DNA of 38,767 bases from Viridothelium virens (lineage: Eukaryota; Ascomycota; Dothideomycetes; Trypetheliales; Trypetheliaceae): assembly GCA_010094025.1 (NCBI GenBank), contig ML991894.1:1-38767 (forward strand). Direction: 5' to 3'. Both the position numbers and the translations under genes were made by a program. The notes under the pieces were generated by a model. It was not told the origin of the DNA. It saw nothing but the letters and a program-made list of their open reading frames with translations, and did not search any database. Below are positions 1-9,637 of this stretch, piece after piece; the stretch's first letter is position 1; the number at the start of each line of letters is the position of its first letter.

Positions 1-1709
1 TCCCGTCGCTCCACTAACCGTCTTCCCCACATTCCCCGTCGTGTCACCGACCAACTTCCCCGCCGGCCCCCCCACCGTATCCCCCACATTCTTCCCCGCC
101 CCCCCGACCGTCCCTTCAACCCCATCCCCCAGCCCCGACACCGTGGTCCCGACCCCGCGCCCCGCGCCGCCGACTGTATTGCCCACGCCGCCCGCGAGGC
201 CCTTGCCCGTGCCGATGATGTCGCCGCGCGAGGCCGCGCCCGCGGTGTCGGTTGCGGTCTTGCCCAGGTTGCTGATCGCGCCGTCGGTGGTGGACTTGAC
301 GTTTTTGCCTGCGCCGGAGACGGTGCTCGAGGCGCCTTTGACGGCGCCGGTGGCGGGTTTGGTGACGGCGTTTGCGCGGTTACCGGTGGCTTTGTTGAGG
401 CTGCCTGTTGGGTGGGGGAAAGACTCGTTAGCGGATGCTGTTCTGGACGAAGCCGCTAATAAGGCCTGCTAGGGCGTTGCTGAAGGATGGGCTGTTGTTG
501 GGGGAGGGGGCAGCGGTGCTTGTGGCAGGGAGTGGGAAGGTGTGAAGAGGGAGCTGCATCCCGTACGATCGCAGTTTGAGGGCGTATTTGGAGATGAGGG
601 CGAAGAGGAGGGGGTCGGTCAGGAAATCATGCGAGAGGGAGGCAAGGCGGGGGTCGGAGAGACAGGCTTTGAGGAAGGCTGGGAGTGGGAAGATGGCTTA
701 ACGGATGCGTTCCTCAAAGTAGAATCGACAGAGGCAGATAGGGACTTGTGTGGTGGGTCAAGAAAAGGAATTTGAACATACCAGCACCAGCATCGACACC
801 TTTATCCAAAGCCCCTGCTGCTGTTCCCACAGTCTTGTTCACACCTCCAGTTGCTGCACCTGTACCCTTTTGTAATGTTCCCGTCCCGGCGCCCACAGCT
901 TTCTGTGCAGTTGTTGGTGGAGGTTTCTGTTGTGCACCACCCGCAGCTGGTTTCTTGGCTGCTCCTGCCGGAGATGCTCCTCCCACCCCAGTACCTTGCT
1001 TTGCTGCAGCAGGGGCACGGGAAGCGGTATCATTGAGCAGCTTGGAAGCTGCAGCTGGGGAGGCTCCCTCAGCGGCATCTGTTGCACCCTTTGCAGGAGT
1101 TTTCTTAGCGGCCGAGACGGGAGTTTTGGCAGCACCAGCGGCGGGTGTTTTGTTCGCTGCGGTGGGGGTTGCAGGTTTCTTCGCAGCAGATTGTGCTGTT
1201 GCGGGCTTCTTTTCAGAGCTCGTGCCAGTCGGAGGAGTCGAAGGAGTCTTTGGAAGCGATTTCTGCGTTCCAAGAGCAGTTCGAGGTTTCACTGGTGTTT
1301 TTGAGCCTCCGATAGGCAGCTTTGCTGGTCCATTTCCTGATGTTTTGTTTGCTGCTCCTGTCGCAGCTGTTCCTGATGTTGAAGTCTTACTTGTATCTGT
1401 GTTCGCAGGTGCAGCAGGCTTCTTAACCTGACCGACTGGAGTTTTGTTTGCAGTTGCTGCTGGTTTACCGGCTCCAGCCGCTGGTGTCTTATTTGTAGCT
1501 GCCGAAGTAGCTGGCTTCTTAGTACCTACAGGCGTATTGGAAGTCGAAGGTTTGGTGGTGGATGAAGCTGCGGCAGGCTTGGCCGTAGCAGAAGGTGCCG
1601 ACGCGCCTGAAGCGGAAGGCTTTCGAGGACCAAGCTTAGCAGGCTTCGGTCTAGGTGCTGCTGGCGATTCCGTTTGGGGATCGTTGTCTTGCATCTGTAT
1701 GGCAGCCAT
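1..1709 (-). CDS. Lys/Ala/Pro/Thr-rich protein with LEA-like repeats (3' end outside window)
   Basis: The start is the ATG at 1709-1707 (MAAIQMQDNDPQ), in good context (GAAATGGC). Exon 1 (1709-782) encodes about 309 residues of low-complexity sequence built on short Lys-Pro/Thr-Pro-Ala units, with no hydrophobic core and no signal peptide. A GTATGT donor lies at 781-776. The best distal acceptor is CAACAG at 405, with GCTAAC branch site 25-30 nt upstream. It joins in phase 1 to an exon (404 to the window edge) of glycine-rich 11-15-residue repeats such as VGNTVGGAGRGVG and VGKTVSGATG. These resemble group 3 LEA/desiccation-type repeats found in fungal 'LEA domain' proteins. A nearer acceptor at 679 gives a different C-terminus (see 428-678). 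The family call is an inference from composition. It is probably an intrinsically disordered stress-related or structural protein, and the protein continues beyond base 1. Confidence 0.6.
40..420. other. C-to-G skew-switch island 1 (LEA-like gene)
   Basis: Counted on the plus strand, bases 61-120 hold 37 C and 7 G, while 241-300 hold 24 G and 16 C and the stretch beyond is G-rich to about 420. The centre near 200 is CpG-dense. Confidence 0.65.
428..678 (-). other. Alternative terminal exon of the LEA-like gene
   Basis: With the same donor at 781 but the CAG acceptor at 680-679, the frame stays in phase 1 and reads 83 further codons to a TAA at 430-428. The encoded tail is unlike the rest of the protein. 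It is hydrophobic and ordered in character (FLTDPLLFALISKYALKL), then Pro/Ser/Asn-rich. Its stop codon overlaps the GCTAAC branch site of the longer intron. The two splice forms are therefore mutually exclusive, with predicted lengths of 392 residues for this form and at least 444 for the other. That both are used is an inference. Confidence 0.4.
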
Positions 1710-2823
1710 TTCTGACTGAATTGATATATGAGGAAATCGAAAAAGCAAGAATTGACGTTGTAAAAGCGACTGAAGCCACCCTTAACAGAAGATCGGAGCT
1801 TGTAAAGCTTGGGGGGAAAGGGCGTTAAGTGGTTGGATTTCTGCCGTTTGGTGCAGTCGGCCGTGATGTCATCTTTTTCAGCCACAGCATTACCGCATCA
1901 TCGCAGCCACACAATATCAAGGACAAGCTTTCTGAAGATTTTTTGCAATGCCTCGCATTCCATTGCAAGGGAATAGCTTACCATTCACCGTATACTCCGT
2001 ATCTTGTTTCACAGTTCTCAATGTCCAGATAATCTTGCGCGTGTTTGGGGATGCTATGTAAATTGCATGCAAAACCTCTGCTTCCCTGCAAGCCATTCTT
2101 CTCACACGGGTTGCCTGTGGCTGCAACTTGTAGTGGCGATTTACGTACCCACGTATTCGAACGCGTCTTTTCTGTCACTTTCCTATCCACCGAAGAGAAT
2201 GATTTGCGGATGGGGTTCAAGTTGCCACCAGCTAACGTCTTAGGCCCAATGGCATGGGGTTCGAACGTTCGTCTGAATTCAGCTATGCCACAGAGAAGAA
2301 TTACGACGGTCTAAGCGAATTGCAGCATAACGAGGACAGAAGGGTATTGCCGACGCGGCGATGACAAACAATAGAGACATTGCGCAAAATATCTGATCAG
2401 TCCACCCCAGTCCTTGGGGACTCGTCGTCTATCGGCTATGGCTTTCCAACCCAATCGTGTCTCCATGGTTGAAACTAATCTAGAGCGTGCCTGCTTCAGA
2501 GGTGAGACAACACTTTGCAGGGACATGGTAGGAGAGCTCACATTGAGTAAGACGCAACGATTACTAGACTATGAGGTGTATAGTGGAATCTATGAATAGC
2601 TGTCCTCTGTCATAGAGCGTGGAGCGTAACCGTGAACATTGCAACACATTTGCTTTCTCCTGAAGACAAGCGCAGCCATATTTAACAACCTCGTTCTTCA
2701 GTCAGCATTTCTTTTTTGAGTTCCTTCCTATCCATCAGAAATTGAGACTTGGTGGTCTCCTGACGCTCACATGATTTAAGAGAATAGGAGAAACGTGCAG
2801 AGACAGCATACCACCTCTTCGTC

Positions 2824-2843
2824 GCTATATATAGTGATATAGC
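2824..2843. repeat. Short perfect inverted repeat
   Basis: The arms GCTATAT (2824-2830) and ATATAGC (2837-2843) are perfect inverted copies around a 6-nt loop. The function is unknown. It is AT-rich and could serve as a promoter element or arise by chance. Confidence 0.35.
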
Positions 2844-3861
2844 AGATTACTTTGCCTGACATCTCATATTATGGCATTCCACTTTGTGCCTGTCTTATGT
2901 TGTACTGGTATATATTCACACCACGCATATGGTGTAGCTCATCCATTGTCAACTGGCTGGGCTTCAAGTATTCCGTTGAGGCGCATTTCATACCGAGCAA
3001 GCGGAAAAAATCGCTCAGGGGGCCTCGAGAAGATTCGTCCAAGGACGATGAGACTTCAAGCGATATTTGGAGGATGTCTGTAGTCTACTAGAGTGGAAAA
3101 CCGCCCTCATGGCCCTATCCTTTAAGATCAGCGCCTGCCAGGCCTATCCCAACCATTCAAACTACATAGCCACCAGGTGCACATTGGTGGTGTGTACTAA
3201 TTCAGCACCTTTTCTCCTCGACGCCACGAATAGGAAGGGCGATGCGAAAGCTCTATAAGCTAAATTCAATATCGTAATTGTATTAAAGGCAGGGTTTTGC
3301 AAGCCTCTTTAGTCTACCAATTTGAACCGGCCTGTTCCATCTCTGACGCAGTCTAAATCGTTCAGACGTGGCCCCTGAAGCAGCTTGGGCAGCTCATTTG
3401 CGGGTATACACTTCCGACGGCTGGGCCCGAGTCTACTGGAGCCGCCATGAGCTTCCCCGGGGGACTACATCCTTAGGTGGCTGGCCCATTCGCCCTAAGC
3501 TTTCATGAGACGTGGTAGCGGGCCCTCAAGATATCGCAAGAACCGAAGCATGCGCCACCAACATCTAACGTGCCCAGCATTCTGGTAAAATTTTCAATGA
3601 GACGAGGGATTTTGAGGGCGGCCTGCATTACATACTCCGTCCCTGATGACAAGCTCGCCCAGACCTCCTACCTCACTCCACAGACTTGCGCACGTGCAAG
3701 CGAATCAAACTGTGAGCAAGTAGGCGGCCAGTCCAGAGCTATCGATTTATCGAAGTATGAAGAACTGATGAATCCTCAGCTATCTCTATTTTACGCATCA
3801 TTTTATGGAGTCGGCAGTCATCCTTTTCTTTACATAATTAGGCAAAGAGGGGTGCCCCCGC

Positions 3862-3890
3862 GGGTCACCCATCACCAGAATGGATGACCC
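3862..3890. repeat. Imperfect hairpin
   Basis: GGGTCA (3862-3867) pairs with TGACCC (3885-3890). Inside it CCAT pairs with ATGG, with one mismatch between the blocks. No gene or RNA family was recognised. Confidence 0.3.
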
Positions 3891-4453
3891 CTGTGCCTCA
3901 ATACTACTGTATTATGAATTCTCTTGGCCAAATCGAAATCTTGGAGAGTGAAAACGATCTAGATTATGTTCAAGGCTTCAAGCTGTTTCTGGTATGGAGT
4001 TAACACATGGTGACATTATTGAGCCATTCCCGGGTTTGTTCCCCTGCACGGCTTCCCGAGCAACGTGCTTCCCAATGTCATGGGCTCGTATTTCCATAAG
4101 GTTCAGCCGTGGGCCCCTGACACCATCTAAGACCCGCACGAGTCTAGGGTGGCACGGCTGGAACAAGATGATCATTCCCCGAGGAAGCGATGCTCTTGAG
4201 TCAAGCAGATGTCGCAAGCTGTAATTCGCTGGGAACCCTTGAGCAAATCGTCCGATTGAGGCACACTCTTGCAGGAATCTGCTGCAGTGGGCTACGGAGA
4301 CTGTACCGGTCCCTCGAGGCACTCCGCATGCCTCCCATAATGGTACTTCTACAAGTACTCCGTACTCTGTACTAGTCTCTAGCTTTTCACGACGCACTTC
4401 ACTCATGACCACACGCAAGATGTAGTCTGCAGTGCGCCTTGCGTTCAATCTCC

Positions 4454-5973
4454 ATGCCATTTTCAGCATCTCCAGAGGCGCTGGGTCAGCCTATTGCCCT
4501 ACCTCCGCCTGGCCAGACAACGAATCTCCTTAATCCACCAGACAATTCGTGGGAAGTCTATACTACTGCTGCTATCTGTCTGCCCCTAGTATTTGGATTC
4601 GCTTCTTTAAGATATTGGGCGAAAGCATATCTCATCAAACAATGGACTTGGGATGATTGTAAGCACAACCTGCCTTTGAATCTATCCTCCAGTCTCGATG
4701 AACCATACTGACAGAAGGGTCATCTTTAGTAACTTGTGCACTTGGATTGGTAGGTTTTCCAAGGAAATTGACCATTGATAGTGCTTACAGTGTCATACAG
4801 ATCGCTACGATTACATACGTAGGAGTCACAATCGCAGGTACACATATGTTCCCACTTTGAAAGTTTCGTCATTGTTCTAACTTGAGTGTAGCCTCCACTG
4901 GCAAAGTCTACGGCCGACACATATGGGATGTAATTCTTGGGGACTTACTTAACGTAGACAATCAATCAGTCCCACACTTACGCGTAAGAACAATCTATCT
5001 TCGACCATATGCGGAAAACACGATACTAACTGCATCTCTCACGAAAGGTCTCATTCGTCATCCTCTGTCTCTATCCAATCTGCATCTGGACGGTCAAAGC
5101 GTCCCTCTTCGTCCTCTACCTGCACGTCTTCGCTCCTATCCGATGGCTGTATCTCCAAGTCGTCTGCGGTATCGTTGCTACAGCGGTCTTCTATCTCACT
5201 GTCCTGGCCATTAACATTTCATTATGCTATTCGAAATCTGGACAATCCGAACTCGCTTATGCGAACTCGATGAACCAGCCGAAATGTCTGCAAGCTGAAC
5301 CAAAGATCTCGCTCGCAATGGGTATTATGAACGTCATTATTGATGTCTATATGATAATCATCCCGCTACCAACAATCTGGTTGATGCAGATGCCACTCAA
5401 GAGAAAGATTGGCGTATCGTCAATGTTCCTTACTGGAATCATGTAAGTGACCAATTCCTCACTAGGGGCCAAGGCCCAAGTTGACCTTGAAAAGTGCCTG
5501 TGTTGCGAGTATCATCTGCCTACGCTTTCGAACCAGGGATGTTGAAGTTCAGGATCCAACCTGGTCAGTAATACCCGTATGGGTACTGACGTGAGTTTCC
5601 GAGGCCGTAACATCTTTCTCCTTGAAGCTCACCTCCCTTGTCAAGTATTGTCGAAATGGCTGCCAGCATGATTGTCTGCTGCATGCCAACAGCTGCTGCT
5701 GTCTTCAAACATTACCGAATCCCAATAACGACAGTGTTCTCCAACCATAAACAAAGCCAACGGATCGGCTCTAATACCGAAGAAGCTGGCCCCCACTTCA
5801 TATACGAAAGTCATGTCGTTAGCAATGCTGGCGTCATGAGCGAAGGGAAACTCTGGCGAGGAAGTAGGGATGCATCAAATCTGCGGATGAAACATGGCAG
5901 TATGGACATTGTACCTTTGAAATCTACCGAGATTACCTTGACGAGGGAGGTGGACATAAGGAGGGACGGCTAG
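4454..5973 (+). CDS. Pth11-like / fungal rhodopsin-domain integral membrane protein
   Basis: Six exons: 4454-4658, 4730-4837, 4892-4983, 5048-5442, 5495-5590 and 5646-5973. All phases agree and give 407 aa. The start is the ATG at 4454. Introns have clear donors (GTAAGC, GTACAC, GTAAGA, GTAAGT, GTGAGT), and branch sites such as TTCTAAC are visible. The protein has seven hydrophobic segments. Landmarks of the fungal rhodopsin-like (PF20684-type) family are QWTWDD after the first helix, the GRHIWDV loop, the TVKASLFVLYLHVF helix, a Cys-bearing extracellular loop (NQPKCLQ), the IPLPTIWLMQMPLKRKIGVSSMF segment near helix 6, and TRDVEVQDPTW before the last helix. The C-terminal tail (about 70 residues) is soluble and polar. 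Family members include putative G-protein-coupled receptors of the Pth11 class. There is no CFEM domain. The ligand is unknown. Confidence 0.88.
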
Positions 5974-6226
5974 AGTTGGAAACGCGAAGGACATTTACCT
6001 TGGGATCTGGCGTAATTTATAGACGAAAAGTGCACAACGACCTGATGAATATTGAAGCAAAACCTTTCATTAATTGTTATCGAAGTTTTTTCCCGACTCC
6101 CTAAACCAGTGCGCGCTCTTCAACCGAATCTTTGCTGCAAGCCACGGCCTTACGAACCCACCTGACAATAGGCTAACAATAGTACAGCACATTCTCCAGA
6201 AAAAGTCTTTTGATGCTCCCAGGAAG

Positions 6227-6475
6227 CTACATCTCTGTAGAAAGCCATGATTCCCCTCCTTCGGAGTCCCGCATCATACGTCGCTCAGATTTCGACATGG
6301 CGCTGATCCTCAGCCCCAACTCTACCGCCACCAATCCCAACCACCATTGCCGCTTCGAATCCTTGCACACTTTGAAGTGCATCCAAGCAATGTCGCGTAG
6401 TGCCTCCGTACGCGACACGGAGTCACAAACTCGATCGATATACCCGCGTACGATGTTGACCGCTTCATCGCAGTA
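6227..6475 (-). other. In-frame continuation after the TAG
   Basis: Directly after TAG (6478-6476) the same frame reads 82 sense codons, then TAG at 6229-6227. The product looks like folded protein, unlike the preceding disordered tail. It has helix-forming stretches (DEAVNIVRGYIDRVCDSV), a Trp/Met/Phe-containing segment (RDIAWMHFKVCKDSKRQWW) and a hydrophobic helix (LGLVAVELGLRISAM). This is most simply the C-terminal domain of the same gene. No canonical GT-AG intron that removes the TAG and keeps the frame was found. Confidence 0.4.
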
Positions 6476-7183
6476 CTATTCGCGCTCTTCGAGGTGCTCG
6501 CTCTCAAGCGGCCGCAACCAGGTGCATGACGAATCTTGAACCGTCGGGTTGTTCACGTTGCCTTCGATTGCAGTAGGTGAGACCAGGTGTGTTTCAGGGA
6601 AGGGTTTGGTCTCGACGGACTCTGGGCGCGTGAGGATAGACTCATCGCGAAATGGGTGTGTATCAGGGACGGGGTTATTCTCGACAGATGCCGGGTACGT
6701 GAGGGCAAAGCCGTCGTAAACCGGGCGTGTATCGTGGAAAGGAGCGGCCTCGAGAGACCCCAGGCGTGTGTGGCGCGTACGATCCTGTCCATCGGGATAG
6801 TTCCCTGAGCCTTGTTCTTCTGGATTGACGGTCTTCTGATTATCCTCGTCCTTATTGGCACCTGCTTCCGTCTGCTGTCCTTCATCTTCCGCACTGTACA
6901 GATCGCTATGGTCGTTGCTGTCACTTTCATCTTGACTGTCGTCGATATCTTCCATCTTTGAGCTGGCTTCACTGTCACCGTGGTACACATTCTGGATGAC
7001 CAGTTTTTCAATGGTGGTCTTGACACGCATAACACTGCTAGGGCAACGCTGCGTCGCGACGAAGTCAACGCCATTCTTCTGCTGATCCTGATTATCAGGA
7101 TGATCCCGAAGACGTACTACGTTCTGCCTGCGATTCCTGTTTTGAGTATAATTCGTGGTATATGATTTGCGGCGGTCGCCCAT
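6476..7183 (-). CDS. Acidic disordered protein with 23-residue repeats, ended by an in-frame TAG
   Basis: The start is the ATG at 7183 (MGDRRKSY), and 235 codons run to the TAG at 6478-6476. The N-terminus is basic and Asn/Gln-rich. The middle is very acidic (SSKMEDIDDSQDESDSNDHSD). The C-terminal third holds three diverged 23-residue repeats of the type S-V/L-E-x-x-P-x-x-x-T. No known domain was recognised. The frame stays open for 82 more codons past the TAG (6230-6475), so the gene is either read through, recently truncated, or affected by a single-base error. The gene is in the same orientation as the downstream receptor's opposite strand and stands alone. Confidence that it is expressed is moderate. 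Confidence 0.45.
   Translation of the reverse strand: MGDRRKSYTTNYTQNRNRRQNVVRLRDHPDNQDQQKNGVDFVATQRCPSSVMRVKTTIEKLVIQNVYHGDSEASSKMEDIDDSQDESDSNDHSDLYSAEDEGQQTEAGANKDEDNQKTVNPEEQGSGNYPDGQDRTRHTRLGSLEAAPFHDTRPVYDGFALTYPASVENNPVPDTHPFRDESILTRPESVETKPFPETHLVSPTAIEGNVNNPTVQDSSCTWLRPLESEHLEERE
6551..6757 (-). repeat. Three in-frame 69-bp tandem repeats
   Basis: Units start at 6757, 6688 and 6619 on the minus strand, each exactly 69 nt (23 codons). They are well diverged in sequence but keep S-(V/L)-E at the start and a P-x-x-x-T core. The exact spacing with diverged sequence indicates an old in-frame duplication preserved in length. Confidence 0.6.
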
Positions 7184-7483
7184 CTTGACGTTCAAACGAC
7201 CAGCTACGTGTGGATACGCGTTTGAATTGGATTTGAGTCACGGCGCTTTATAATCTTGCAGAGAGTAGTGAATGTTCGGTGGTGGCTTCGTCAGTCCCGT
7301 TGTAGTCGCTCTGAAAGATTCGAAAGTCTGCTCAATCTTAAGACCCTGTAATCTCTTGATTGTCTGCTTTCTAGCACCTGCAATAAGAATTCTGCAGAGA
7401 CAAGTATCGTTTACTGCTTTGTGTCGCTTTTCTAGTGCAAGTGTCAACCCATACGGACTCCATTAAAACAACAAAGCTTTGAA
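7184..7483. other. Intergenic spacer
   Basis: This holds the 5' flank of the acidic repeat protein and the 3' flank of the glycosidase, both on the minus strand. No further feature is seen. Confidence 0.5.
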
Positions 7484-9637
7484 TCAAAGTGCAGGCGCAA
7501 ATCCTTCGACCTCCACCTGCCAACCTCTAGGCCAGTGACTGCCCTCGGCTCCGTCCCACCCGCCAGCCAACATGGCCACTGCCCAAAGCAAACTGGCACT
7601 GCCCGGAAAATAAGGTGTGGGAACGCGCGAACCACCGATAGGATATCCCGCATCATCAAACTGGAAGTTGTCATCCAGCAGGAATTTTGTTGCCTGGTCT
7701 GCATCTCCCAATCTCGCAGCATTCATGGCCAAGAATGGAAAGTCCCAGCCGTAGCTATAAGTGAAATTCCATGTTTCGTACACCAAGTCACGCGTGTTTT
7801 GCATGACGGTGAGATTCAATCCAGCTGTAGGTGGAAGCCAACCATAAACACCCAGCATGCTGGGATGATCTTCGTCGTAGGTTTCATTATTCCACATACC
7901 ATCGATGCCCTCATAGATGACATAAGAGTCGTTCTGAACGGGCAAAGGTGCAAGGTTTTCTGCTACATGTGTCCACTGCGCTGGGACTTGTTTTTCCTGA
8001 CGACGTTGCCAGTCGCTTGCAATACTGAGACCAAGGCGCCAATATGCAAGCTCGAATGTTGGATTACGGGTAGCATTGGGGTCAGTGTTCTCTGAAACGG
8101 GGTACATTGGCGGTCCAAGATCGTAGACGCCTGTGGAGTCATTCCAGAACGCGTAGGACACCATGAAGTCTGCAGCTTCAGAGAGTATGGCATCCCATTT
8201 TTGAAGAGTAGAAGCGGACGGGAAGGCACGGTATTCATATTCTGCAAACACCATTGGATGTGGCTGCTGCCATATCAGGAGACTATTGATTTCACCAGGC
8301 GCACTTCGTCCGGTGGGGTCGCTCTCTTTACCCCAACGTGCCCCAGCGTACCCCTGAAGCTCAGCGCGTTGAATGCTGCTGGGTAAAAATCGGCTATACA
8401 CGCCAGGTATTGCACGGGACAGAAGAGACCATTTGCCCCATCTTGCCCAATGGCCGAGATGCCAAAGGAACATTTCAGCATGAAACTTGCCATACCAACC
8501 ATTGTTAGCAAGACCAGATTCCTGAGGTGGGTCGAAGCCGGCCTCGTTGACGGCCAGGAGGTACTGAGAGAGAATAATGCGGCGTTGCAATTCGGTTGCA
8601 TTGCCAGAAGAATTGCGGCTGATAGAGACAAATGCTCCAGTGTTCCAGAACGCTTCCCACCAAGCAGAGGATGCATCTCTGATGGAGGCGATGTTAGTAT
8701 TGATTTGTGTGCCTTGACCCTGCGGAGAATAATAGGGTATCGCGTCTGGGCTCGGATTGAAGTGATATGATGCTGTAAGCGAAAGTGTATTTGATGATTC
8801 TGCTAAAGGTTGAAGTGTGTATCTGTGAGTAGAAGGAATTGGGCCGGAGATAGTGGCATTCAAGTCCCAAGAGATCGTCGTGAGATATGATGTGGAATCC
8901 AAATCGTGCTGGATCTGCGCTTGACGCCCATTCTGTTGCAAAGATGTGGTGTGATTTGTAGTTGCATTGAATACTCCAACGAATGGAGCTTCAAACTTAT
9001 TGGTGTACGTCATGTACGGATAATCGAAGAAGACGCCTAATTGTCCGGTGGAGATAAGCGCAGAGTTAACCTCAATAGCCACAGTTGTTGAATCCGGGTC
9101 AGCAAAAGTCTGCACTTCCACTTTGGAGCCATTGTAAGTGAACTTGGAGACGATGGTCCCAGTATAGAGATCTAGATGTTGGATCTTGGAAGATAGATTA
9201 GACTCTGATACATCATGGTCGCCAAATGACAATCCAATCCTTCCGAGATTCATCCGTTGCGGGTTGCCAATCATCCAATTCGAGATGTCATTTTCGGCCG
9301 GGTTCGGTTGGTCATAGTTTACAATGCGGCCATGAGTCCACCAGTCGAGCCCCGTAAAATCCGCTGGCGACGTCTGTTCCGGAGTGGTTGGGAGAGACGA
9401 GTTGTGCCATCCCCATGTCGAGAGAATGTTATAAGGAAGGAATGTCTGTAAACCCGTTATATCCGCACCGAAAGCGAAATTACCATTTCCGACTTGAAGA
9501 GGAGTAGAATTGGAGCTAGCAGTCCGGCAGGGATTAAAGCTTCTAACAATTGTCTGACGGTCGATGGCAGCATCTACAAGAAGTAGGTGCAACAATAGAA
9601 GCAGTCCCCCGGGCAGGTATGAAGACGTTTTGATCAT
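7484..9637 (-). CDS. Secreted six-hairpin glycosidase-like protein
   Basis: A single intronless frame of 717 aa begins at the ATG at 9637 and ends at TGA 7486-7484. The N-terminus is a signal peptide (charged start, GGLLLLLHLLLVDAA), with cleavage expected after about residue 23, so the protein is extracellular. The mature part starts with a beta-rich domain (VGNGNFAFGADITGLQTF) and continues into an alpha/alpha toroid-like region rich in aromatic residues (GWYGKFHAEMFLWHLGHWARWG, YEYRAFPSAS, YGWDFPFLAMNAARLGD). This layout fits the GH65/GH95-like six-hairpin glycosidase superfamily. More than ten N-glycosylation sequons (for example NSS, NAT, NET, NLT, NFT) support secretion. Acidic residues in FHAEMF and in the WGKESDPTG region are candidates for catalysis, but I cannot assign the pair or the substrate. 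Confidence 0.75.
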   Translation of the reverse strand: MIKTSSYLPGGLLLLLHLLLVDAAIDRQTIVRSFNPCRTASSNSTPLQVGNGNFAFGADITGLQTFLPYNILSTWGWHNSSLPTTPEQTSPADFTGLDWWTHGRIVNYDQPNPAENDISNWMIGNPQRMNLGRIGLSFGDHDVSESNLSSKIQHLDLYTGTIVSKFTYNGSKVEVQTFADPDSTTVAIEVNSALISTGQLGVFFDYPYMTYTNKFEAPFVGVFNATTNHTTSLQQNGRQAQIQHDLDSTSYLTTISWDLNATISGPIPSTHRYTLQPLAESSNTLSLTASYHFNPSPDAIPYYSPQGQGTQINTNIASIRDASSAWWEAFWNTGAFVSISRNSSGNATELQRRIILSQYLLAVNEAGFDPPQESGLANNGWYGKFHAEMFLWHLGHWARWGKWSLLSRAIPGVYSRFLPSSIQRAELQGYAGARWGKESDPTGRSAPGEINSLLIWQQPHPMVFAEYEYRAFPSASTLQKWDAILSEAADFMVSYAFWNDSTGVYDLGPPMYPVSENTDPNATRNPTFELAYWRLGLSIASDWQRRQEKQVPAQWTHVAENLAPLPVQNDSYVIYEGIDGMWNNETYDEDHPSMLGVYGWLPPTAGLNLTVMQNTRDLVYETWNFTYSYGWDFPFLAMNAARLGDADQATKFLLDDNFQFDDAGYPIGGSRVPTPYFPGSASLLWAVAMLAGGWDGAEGSHWPRGWQVEVEGFAPAL

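Larger units (their letters stand above)
1710..4453. other. 2.7-kb intergenic region, no supported gene
   Basis: I see only short open frames with no recognisable domain, splice architecture or codon bias. The region holds ordinary promoter-like sequence for the divergent genes on either side. It has two small inverted repeats (2824-2843 and 3862-3890) and copies of the TACTCCGTA motif at 1993-2001 and 4356-4364. A GGTTCGAAC string near 2258 is not part of a tRNA fold that I could complete. Confidence 0.6.

Noticed and set aside
748-1719. Long open frames on the plus strand opposite the LEA-like gene
   Set aside because: They are the mirror of a low-complexity Lys/Ala/Pro coding sequence on the minus strand, with no own start context or splice signals.
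2240-2270. Possible tRNA B-box (GGTTCGAAC)
   Set aside because: No matching A-box or acceptor stem could be completed around it.
4738-4792. Extra intron in the receptor gene (GTAGGT donor after GGATTG)
   Set aside because: The candidate introns would be too short (32-41 nt) and either lose the frame or gain nothing; the exon reads through in frame.
7535-8770. Plus-strand frames inside the glycosidase gene
   Set aside because: They overlap a 717-codon minus-strand frame that has a signal peptide and many glycosylation sites.
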